Source: an uncultured Aliarcobacter sp. (GTDB lineage Bacteria; Campylobacterota; Campylobacteria; Campylobacterales; Arcobacteraceae). Taken from it: a stretch of DNA of 10,059 nucleotides. The translations under genes were made by a program, and so were the position numbers. Positions within the stretch are counted from its first letter, which is position 1; every line of letters begins with the position of its first letter. The stretch covers positions 1 to 10,059 of the forward strand of contig CANRCH010000056.1 of NCBI GenBank assembly GCA_947629065.1. The letters are read 5' to 3'. Below the pieces are notes generated by a model that saw only the letters and a program-made list of their open reading frames with translations, was not told where the DNA came from and did no database searches. Below are positions 1-7,820 of this stretch, in pieces.

Positions 1-231
1 AGTTACTATAATAATATCACAATCTTTAAAATCACTTGCATTTGATATAGCTTTAAGAGTAGTTCTTGATTCATTTATAATACTTGCTTGTGAAATATCT
101 AAGCTAATAGCTTTCATAAAATCTTCTCTTAAATCTTTTATTAAAATTTCATCACAAATATTTCTTGTTGCTATACTAAAAGCTAATGTAGATCCAACAT
201 TTCCAGATCCAATAATTCCAACTCTTTTCAA
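1..231 (-). CDS. mdh: Malate dehydrogenase (lactate/malate dehydrogenase family), N-terminal part, cut by the window edge
   Basis: Cytosolic enzyme that interconverts malate and oxaloacetate with NAD(H) in the TCA cycle. Only the first 77 codons are here; the rest lies left of the window. Translation shows the start of a Rossmann fold: a beta strand running into the glycine-rich loop GSGNVG (residues 8-13), an acidic residue at the end of the second strand (Asp33, where NAD-specific family members carry Asp), then an LDISQAS segment (44-50), which matches the LDIAQAS-like signature of malate dehydrogenases, and a DIIIV strand near the edge. The start is TTG at 231-229. No ATG or GTG is available between it and the in-frame TAA at 243-241, and an AAGGA Shine-Dalgarno lies 5 bases upstream. 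Lactate dehydrogenase cannot be excluded because the substrate loop is outside. Position just after icd, an order I recall from other Campylobacterota (icd-mdh-sucCD), favours malate. Confidence 0.88.
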   Translation of the reverse strand, partial: MKRVGIIGSGNVGSTLAFSIATRNICDEILIKDLREDFMKAISLDISQASIINESRTTLKAISNASDFKDCDIIIVT

Positions 232-248
232 AATTTTCCTTTAAATTA

Positions 249-284
249 AAGAAAAATTATATCACTTTCGCTCTTATGCTATGG
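249..284 (-). promoter_or_regulatory. Promoter for mdh
   Basis: On the minus strand a perfect TATAAT box lies at 261-256, inside GTGATATAAT. A 17-base spacer leads to CATAGC-like sequence with no recognisable -35 box. That is common in Campylobacterota, whose vegetative promoters rely mainly on the -10 element. The predicted start of transcription is near 249, giving a leader of about 18 bases that carries the Shine-Dalgarno of mdh. It lies downstream of the icd terminator, so mdh can be transcribed independently of icd. Confidence 0.6.
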
Positions 285-317
285 TTTGATGATTTAGATT
301 GATTTTTAAATAGAAAG

Positions 318-347
318 AAAAAAAGGAAGAGTTTTTACTCCTCCTTT
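318..347 (-). terminator. Rho-independent terminator after icd
   Basis: Read on the minus strand, an 11-base-pair stem (AAAGGAGGAGT paired with ACTCTTCCTTT, one G-U pair) closes an AAAA loop and runs directly into a T tract (TTTTTTT including the stem end). It begins 18 bases after the icd stop. The odd pair is G-U in the leftward transcript but A-C in a rightward one, so the structure suits termination of icd. Confidence 0.85.
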
Positions 348-364
348 AATTTAAGAATATAAGA

Positions 365-2566
<2,202 letters not shown>

Positions 2567-2584
2567 CTATTTTGAATTTTTAAT

Positions 2585-2625
2585 ATGGCAACATTGTATC
2601 TACTCTTAGATTTAAAAGGATTGAA
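2585..2625 (-). promoter_or_regulatory. Probable promoter for icd
   Basis: On the minus strand TACAAT at 2598-2593, preceded by an AT-rich stretch, is the best -10 candidate between mltG and icd. It would place the transcript start near 2586 and give a leader of about 30 bases containing the AGGAAG ribosome site. No convincing -35 box is visible. A second weak -10-like stretch (TAATAATAC) lies at about 2630-2640. The choice is tentative. Confidence 0.4.
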
Positions 2626-2642
2626 ACTTAGTATTATTAAAG

Positions 2643-2677
2643 GGTGTGAAAAAATTATTGTTTCAAATATTCACACC
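2643..2677 (-). terminator. Inverted repeat at the 3' end of mltG, possible terminator
   Basis: Perfect 8-base arms GGTGTGAA and TTCACACC (2643-2650 and 2670-2677 on the plus strand) are separated by a 19-base AT-rich loop. The left arm in the mltG transcript begins in the mltG stop codon. The hairpin is followed by CTTTAATAAT, not a clean T run, so termination would be weak. It could instead be an operator or an mRNA-stabilising hairpin upstream of the icd promoter. Confidence 0.45.
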
Positions 2678-3801
2678 TAATTTACACTATTAAACAGGTC
2701 TTTTATTGATGGGGCTTTCTGTTTTGTGATATCTGTCTTCATAATATCACTTGCTTCATTATCAATTTTGCTTGGATTTTCATTAACTTTTGTGTATGTT
2801 TTCGTAACACCAATATTTGCACTTATATTTGCTTGATGCTTTTGGTAATCTTTACTAAATTTATGAAGTCCTGTTTTATTATCTCTTACAAAGTATAGAT
2901 AATCACTTTTTACTGGAAAAATTCCAGCTTTTATAGAATCAAGGCTAACAGCACAAACAGGATCTTTTGGTAAGCCTTTATGTTTGTAGGTATTATATGA
3001 ACTCTCATCTTCTCTAATTCTTTGTGCAGTTACAACTTCATTTGAATATTTTCCATAGTTTAGTGTTCCATCCATTTGTAAGTGCATACCTTTTTTTAAT
3101 CTATTGTGAATTACACTTGCAACAATTGGCATTTCGTTTCTAGTAGCTGCTTCTTTTTGAATAACTGAAGCTAGTGTTATATAGTTATACCATTTCTTTT
3201 TATCATAATGTCCAAAAATTTTTGTAGAAAACTCTTGATATTTTTTATCACTTTGTGCTAAAAGATATAAAATTATATGGTCTTCATTCATTCCAAATGG
3301 CAAAGAGTAAGTATCTGCTAAAATATTTCCATCTTTTCTAAATGCAAACTCATTATATGTTTTAAATAGTTTTGCTTCATTTAGATTAAATTCTCTAGAA
3401 AGTTTTTTTATAAAAACATAGTATGTTTCACCAGGGATTAAAGTGATTGTTTTTAAAGCTGCTTTTGAAGTTAGAAGCTTGTTTATAAAGTCCATTTTTG
3501 TAAGATTGTAAGTTCCAATATCTATCCAACCACTTTGAATATATCCTGAAGATTTTATAATAATCTCATCAATCTTATTCATTTCGTAGCCACTTTTATT
3601 TAAGTATGATATAATATTATTTGTACTGCCTTTTGGAATTTGTAATATTTTTGAAGTTGTCATAGGCATAGTTAAATAATACAATACTACAATCGTGCAA
3701 ATAAGGATAAATTCAATAATGTTAAAGAGTATTAAAGCCTTTTTACTTCTTCTTTTCTTACTTTCTATATTATTTATTTCTGTAATGTTCTGGGGTATCA
3801 A
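2677..3801 (-). CDS. mltG: Endolytic murein transglycosylase MltG (YceG-like)
   Basis: Inner-membrane-anchored lytic transglycosylase that cuts nascent peptidoglycan glycan strands, proposed in E. coli to end strand polymerisation. The 374 residues show a short basic cytoplasmic tail (KKRRSKK at 15-21), one membrane anchor (about 22-44), then a periplasmic YceG domain. Diagnostic segments: ASVIQKEA (211-218), with Glu217 aligning to the catalytic glutamate (Glu218 in E. coli); HLQMDGTLNYG (240-250); YNTYKHKGLP (269-278); and YLYFVRDNKTGLHKFS (301-316). After the domain ends near residue 325 there is a polar tail of about 50 residues that I do not recognise. The start is uncertain: TTG at 3801-3799 is the only usual start codon that keeps the membrane anchor, because the next ATG is codon 45, after it. 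Its AAAGGA (3820-3815) is rather distant, 13 bases. The first 28 codons run antisense to the start of the next gene. Confidence 0.93.
   Translation of the reverse strand: MIPQNITEINNIESKKRRSKKALILFNIIEFILICTIVVLYYLTMPMTTSKILQIPKGSTNNIISYLNKSGYEMNKIDEIIIKSSGYIQSGWIDIGTYNLTKMDFINKLLTSKAALKTITLIPGETYYVFIKKLSREFNLNEAKLFKTYNEFAFRKDGNILADTYSLPFGMNEDHIILYLLAQSDKKYQEFSTKIFGHYDKKKWYNYITLASVIQKEAATRNEMPIVASVIHNRLKKGMHLQMDGTLNYGKYSNEVVTAQRIREDESSYNTYKHKGLPKDPVCAVSLDSIKAGIFPVKSDYLYFVRDNKTGLHKFSKDYQKHQANISANIGVTKTYTKVNENPSKIDNEASDIMKTDITKQKAPSIKDLFNSVN
3657..3685 (+). promoter_or_regulatory. Sigma-70-type promoter for the AsmA-like gene, inside mltG
   Basis: TTGTCA at 3657-3662 (five of six to TTGACA), a 17-base spacer, and TACAAT at 3680-3685 (five of six to TATAAT) make the best two-box promoter in the window. 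A transcript would start near 3692 and give a leader of about 27 bases with AAGGA at 3703-3707 ahead of the ATG at 3719. A second TACAAT at 3688-3693 could be an alternative -10. The whole site lies in the coding region of mltG, read from the other strand. Confidence 0.6.
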
Positions 3802-6604
3802 AATAGATTCTTTTTCCTTTGCTAATATTAATGTGTCGCAATTTTATATTAAATTAGATAAAAAGTTGATTGTGAGTATTGAAAAGCTAGAACTGCTTAG
3901 TAAAAAGAGTAAAGTTGAAAACTCTTTAGATAATATAAAAAAAGATATTGACCTATTTCCCAAAGTTTTAAAAATATTTCAACAAATAGATATAAAAAAC
4001 CTAACTATAGATGGAAATGAGTTTAATATTTTCCTAAAAGATGACATTTTATATCTTGATAATAAATATATAAACCTCTCTGCAAATCTTGATATTAGTT
4101 CAAGACAAAACACTTTAGATTTGTACTCTTTATATTTTAAAGATTATGAAGTTTTATTAATGGGAAAAATAAAGCTTGATTATTTTAAAGAAGAGATTAA
4201 ATATTATGGAAACATTCACTATAAAGATATGATATTAGCCAGTAATATAGATGCTACAAAAGATAAAATAAAATTTTTTACAAGAAGCTCATATTTTGAA
4301 AACATTCATTTTTTAAAAGAGTTTTTACCAGATTTACCAAAAGAAGCAAAAGAGTGGATGTATGATAATGTTACAGGTGAGTTTAAAGTAGATTGGTTTT
4401 ATGGTGAGTTTGATTTAGAAAAAAACTTACTTTTAGAAGAGAGTTTGCAAGGAAAAGCTCATATTAAAGATGCACAAATAAAATATCATAAAGATTTAGA
4501 AACTATAAAAACTAGTAGTGTAGATGTAGTTTATAAAAAAGGAAATCTTGATTTTTATCTGCAAAATCCAATATATAAAGGTAAATCATTAGAAAATAGT
4601 TTTGTATCTTTAAAAAACTTAATAGATGAAGATAATAGTTTAGTTGAAGTAAATATTTTTGCAAAAACAAAACTAGATAATGATATTTTAAATATTTTAA
4701 AAGCTTATAATATAAAACTTCCAGTACTACAAAAAAGTGGAAATACGAATGCTAGTTTAAAACTCTCTATTCCATATGCTAGTGATAAATCTTTGAAAAC
4801 TTATGGAAAATTTGATGTGCAAGATGCAATTATTAATATTGAAGGTTTTGAATTTTTTTCAAAAAGTGCAAATGTTACACTAGATGATACAAAAGTAATT
4901 ATTGAAAATGCAGATTTTAAATATCAAAATATGATTTATGCAAAAGCAAACTTAACTATAAATACAGATAGTTTACTTTCAAATGGTGAAGTAAATATAA
5001 GTAGAATTTTTGTTGAAGATAGTAATAAAGAAGAGATTTTAGATTTAAGAAATAAGAAATCTACTATAAAAATGGATTTTAATGATGGATTAAAAATCTC
5101 TTTAGATGCTCTTGATACAGATATTTTTTATGATGAAAATTTAAAAATAGAGATTAAAGATTTAGAAAAAATCTATAAATACTCAAAACTTCTACAAGAC
5201 AACTCTATAAAAGATGGATACCTAAATTTAGATATAAAAGATGAAAATAATATTTTATTTGATGGATTTGTAAAAGGTTTGGATTTTCCAATATATAAAG
5301 ATAAAAATCAAGTAAAAGAGATTTTTGTAAATGGGAAAATAGAAAGTGATAAAGTAGAGATAAAATCACTAAATGAAGAGATAAAAATATCTATAAATGA
5401 AAAAATAGATATAAGATTGAAAAATTTACTTGTAAAAGTTCCAGAAAATAGTAATGAAAGCTTCTCTTCAAAAGATATAAATCTTATTTTAGAGAACTCA
5501 AAACTAAATTTAGATGACGATATATATAATCTAAAATATGCAAAAGTTGAAGTAAAAAAAGATATTGTAAACTTTTTTGCAAATGTAAAAGATATAAATT
5601 TACCTTTAAAAAGATTTGGAAAAGAGATAAATGATTTAAAAGTAAATGGTAGTGTAAAAAATGGCATTACTACTTTAAATAGTGTTGATGGTGGAATAAG
5701 CTTAACGCTTAAAAACAAAGATTTAAATCTAAAGCTGGACTCTTATGAGATCTTTTATGATTTTAAAGATGATAATAGTAGCTTAAATTTAGAGTATGAA
5801 AATATTAAGGTTGAAGCGAAAAACTCTAATCTGATTTTAGATAGACAATACAATCTTCTTAGTGACTTTCTAGAGATAAATTTTACAAAAGATAATAAAT
5901 TTATATACTTAAAACATAAAAATAGTGAAGCTACAATAAAAGAGAATGAAGATAAAACGATTGATATTTTTGCTTATAAATTAGGAGATGAGTTTATAAA
6001 TGCACTTGCATCAAAAGAGGTTATGAAAGATGGATATTTAAACTTTTATGCAAGTGGTACTTTTGATGAGATAAAGGGAAAAATAACTATAAAAGATAGT
6101 ACAATCTCAAATCTTACAATCTTAAGTAATATTTTAGCCTTTATTGAAGCAACTCCTGGAGTTTTTGCAGGTGCGATTAATCCATTTTTTGCTGTTTCTT
6201 CTTTGGTGGGAGTGAAAAATATAGGAACTTATAAGCTATCGGATGGAATTTTAGAGTTTACTTATGATGATAATAATAAGTTTTTAGAACTTAATAATCT
6301 AAATACAATAGGAAATGGAATTGATTTTGAAGGAAGTGCAAAAATTGATTTAAATAAATTTACTATTGACTCAAAATTAAATCTAATATTTTTAAAAGAT
6401 TATTCAAATGTTGTTGCATCAATTCCAGTAATTAACTATATATTTTTAGGGGATGACAAAAGAGTAGAGACTCAAATTGATATAAAAGGAAGTTTGGAAG
6501 ATCCAAAAATTAAGACAAACTTGGTAAAAGATGGTGCGAATGCTTCATTAAATATAATGAAAAGATTGTTTACTTTTCCTTTACACTATTTAGGAATTGA
6601 GTAG
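3719..6604 (+). CDS. AsmA/YhdP-like (DUF3971-type) envelope protein, probable intermembrane lipid transport
   Basis: A 961-residue protein with an N-terminal membrane anchor (about residues 5-24, rich in Leu, Ile and Phe) and a very long, probably periplasmic, body of alternating polar and hydrophobic residues with recurring short strands such as LNLDI and VEVNI. This suits the repetitive beta-strand groove of the AsmA/TamB/YhdP superfamily. The last 160 or so residues (from about 801) resemble the AsmA-like C-terminal domain: ATPGVFAGAINPFF, GTYKLSDGILEF, and a final segment with DIKGSLEDPKI followed by FTFPLHYLG. In E. coli, YhdP, TamB and YdbH are implicated in moving phospholipid to the outer membrane; the same role here is inference. 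ATG 3719 is preferred: AAGGA lies 11 bases upstream and the likely transcript start is near 3692. An in-frame GTG at 3695 would add eight residues but would have almost no leader. No close named homologue is recognised. Confidence 0.8.
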   Translation: MLKSIKAFLLLLFLLSILFISVMFWGIKIDSFSFANINVSQFYIKLDKKLIVSIEKLELLSKKSKVENSLDNIKKDIDLFPKVLKIFQQIDIKNLTIDGNEFNIFLKDDILYLDNKYINLSANLDISSRQNTLDLYSLYFKDYEVLLMGKIKLDYFKEEIKYYGNIHYKDMILASNIDATKDKIKFFTRSSYFENIHFLKEFLPDLPKEAKEWMYDNVTGEFKVDWFYGEFDLEKNLLLEESLQGKAHIKDAQIKYHKDLETIKTSSVDVVYKKGNLDFYLQNPIYKGKSLENSFVSLKNLIDEDNSLVEVNIFAKTKLDNDILNILKAYNIKLPVLQKSGNTNASLKLSIPYASDKSLKTYGKFDVQDAIINIEGFEFFSKSANVTLDDTKVIIENADFKYQNMIYAKANLTINTDSLLSNGEVNISRIFVEDSNKEEILDLRNKKSTIKMDFNDGLKISLDALDTDIFYDENLKIEIKDLEKIYKYSKLLQDNSIKDGYLNLDIKDENNILFDGFVKGLDFPIYKDKNQVKEIFVNGKIESDKVEIKSLNEEIKISINEKIDIRLKNLLVKVPENSNESFSSKDINLILENSKLNLDDDIYNLKYAKVEVKKDIVNFFANVKDINLPLKRFGKEINDLKVNGSVKNGITTLNSVDGGISLTLKNKDLNLKLDSYEIFYDFKDDNSSLNLEYENIKVEAKNSNLILDRQYNLLSDFLEINFTKDNKFIYLKHKNSEATIKENEDKTIDIFAYKLGDEFINALASKEVMKDGYLNFYASGTFDEIKGKITIKDSTISNLTILSNILAFIEATPGVFAGAINPFFAVSSLVGVKNIGTYKLSDGILEFTYDDNNKFLELNNLNTIGNGIDFEGSAKIDLNKFTIDSKLNLIFLKDYSNVVASIPVINYIFLGDDKRVETQIDIKGSLEDPKIKTNLVKDGANASLNIMKRLFTFPLHYLGIE
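3815..3870 (-). promoter_or_regulatory. Possible promoter and ribosome site for mltG, inside the AsmA-like gene
   Basis: Because the mltG start lies within the divergent gene, its promoter must too, unless it is read from further right. On the minus strand TATAAA at 3848-3843, in a TTTAATATAAAAT context, is the best -10 candidate. It would start transcripts near 3836. AAAGGA at 3820-3815 is the only good Shine-Dalgarno before TTG 3801. No -35 box is recognisable, so this is a weak call. Confidence 0.35.
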
Positions 6605-6620
6605 AATTTTAATCTACTCA
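6598..6620. terminator. Shared hairpin between the convergent AsmA-like and Lol permease genes
   Basis: An 8-base-pair stem, TGAGTAGA (6598-6605) with TCTACTCA (6613-6620), closes a 7-base AT loop. The left arm contains the TAG stop of the AsmA-like gene (6602-6604) and the right arm contains the TAG stop of the Lol permease (6616-6614). On the plus strand it is followed by TTTCTT, so it may terminate the rightward transcript. On the minus strand there is no T run, so leftward termination here is doubtful. Confidence 0.55.
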
Positions 6621-7819
6621 TTTCTTAAAACATCAATTACATCTATTTTTGTAGCACGACTTGCTGGATAATAAGATGATAGAAGAACAATTACAACAGC
6701 ACCAACTAAAATTGATATAAAATCACTCATTGCTAAATCAAGAGGTAGTTTCGCACTTCCATAAACATCTGCTGGAAGTGATACTATATCAAAAGTATCA
6801 AGTAGAAAGTATCCAATAAAACCTAAAATAACTCCCAAAATAATCCCACTAAAACCTATAATTGTACCAAGTCTTAAAAAGATTGATTTAATCTCTTTAG
6901 AACTTGCCCCCATTGATAAAAGTAGGGCAATCTCTTTTCTTCTACTCATAACAGTCATAAGTAGTGATGAGATAATATTTAGTGAAGCTACTAAGATAAT
7001 AAGCATTAAAACTATAAATAGTGCTGTTTTTTCCATCTTCATAGCTGCAAAAAAGTTTCCGTTTTGTTGCCACCATCCAACAACTCCAACACTAGAATCT
7101 TTTAAAAACTCTCTTAATTTTTCAATATCAGCAAATGCATCATTTGAGTGAATATGTATTCCATCATAAATATTTGAATCTTTTTGAAGTAGGGTTTGAA
7201 GTGCCTCTATATTTGTGTACATATATGCTTTGTCATAGGCATTTAGACCTGAATGAAATGATGAAATATAGTTAAACCTTTTCATTTTTGGCATAAGAGA
7301 AAATCCTGCAGGATTAAGTTCTGTAAAATATAAAGTAACTTTACTATCACTATAAAGTGCTAGTTTATCACTAATTCCAACACCAGTTATAATATCAAAC
7401 TTATTTAACATCATATCTTTTAGTGCGTCTTTAAAAATAGGGTTTATCTCACTTTCATGTGATGGAATAACTCCAAAAATCATACCACCACTCATATGGT
7501 CACCATTTTGAACAATTGCTTGAGTTGATATAAATGGAGAAAATTTTAGATTCTTAAAGTTTTCTTCAAGAGAAAATAGCAGATCACTATTTACACTATC
7601 TTGTGATTTTGGGTAGATTGTAAGTGGATAGTTCATTGTAAAAAGTTTTCTTTCAAACTCTTTTGCAGTTCCATTCATAATTGCCATTGAAAGTATTAAA
7701 ACCATAACTCCAATAGCAACTCCAATAAATGCTAAAATAGCACTTATTGATATAAATGGATTTTTTTTATCAAATCTTAGATATTTTTTAACAATAAAAT
7801 TAACTAAATCTTTATTCAA
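6614..7819 (-). CDS. Lipoprotein-releasing ABC transporter permease, LolC/LolE family
   Basis: Inner-membrane subunit of the Lol ABC transporter, which with the ATPase LolD pulls outer-membrane lipoproteins out of the inner membrane and hands them to LolA. The 401 residues have the family topology: TM1 (about 24-49), a large periplasmic domain (50-262), then three C-terminal TM segments (about 266-290, 316-341, 366-383). Conserved pieces include GWWQQNGNFFAAMKMEK (248-264), NIISSLL with SRRKEIALLLSMGAS (281-306), a LolE-like DVYG segment (351-354), and YYPASRATKIDVIDVLRNE at the end (FtsX-type permease tail). It cannot be assigned to LolC or LolE from sequence alone; it may act as a homodimer, since no second permease or LolD is in the window. 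The start is TTG at 7819-7817, one base after the secA stop, with AGGA 7 bases upstream inside the last secA codons. This suggests translational coupling to secA. Confidence 0.9.
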   Translation of the reverse strand: MNKDLVNFIVKKYLRFDKKNPFISISAILAFIGVAIGVMVLILSMAIMNGTAKEFERKLFTMNYPLTIYPKSQDSVNSDLLFSLEENFKNLKFSPFISTQAIVQNGDHMSGGMIFGVIPSHESEINPIFKDALKDMMLNKFDIITGVGISDKLALYSDSKVTLYFTELNPAGFSLMPKMKRFNYISSFHSGLNAYDKAYMYTNIEALQTLLQKDSNIYDGIHIHSNDAFADIEKLREFLKDSSVGVVGWWQQNGNFFAAMKMEKTALFIVLMLIILVASLNIISSLLMTVMSRRKEIALLLSMGASSKEIKSIFLRLGTIIGFSGIILGVILGFIGYFLLDTFDIVSLPADVYGSAKLPLDLAMSDFISILVGAVVIVLLSSYYPASRATKIDVIDVLRNE

Positions 7820-7820
7820 A

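Noticed and set aside
3665..3669. ATG at codon 45 of mltG as the true start, which would remove the gene overlap
   Set aside because: It would delete the membrane anchor and its basic tail, which the MltG family normally has, and no good Shine-Dalgarno is seen before it.
3695..3697. GTG at 3695 as the start of the AsmA-like gene
   Set aside because: It has no Shine-Dalgarno and would sit about 3 bases from the predicted transcript start. ATG 3719, with AAGGA upstream and a complete membrane anchor, is better, though GTG is not fully excluded.
5308..5718. Open frame of 136 codons on the minus strand inside the AsmA-like gene
   Set aside because: It is Phe/Ser/Ile-rich low-complexity sequence, as expected from the complement of Lys/Asp/Glu-rich AT-rich codons. 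It has no recognisable domain and lies fully antisense to a convincing gene.
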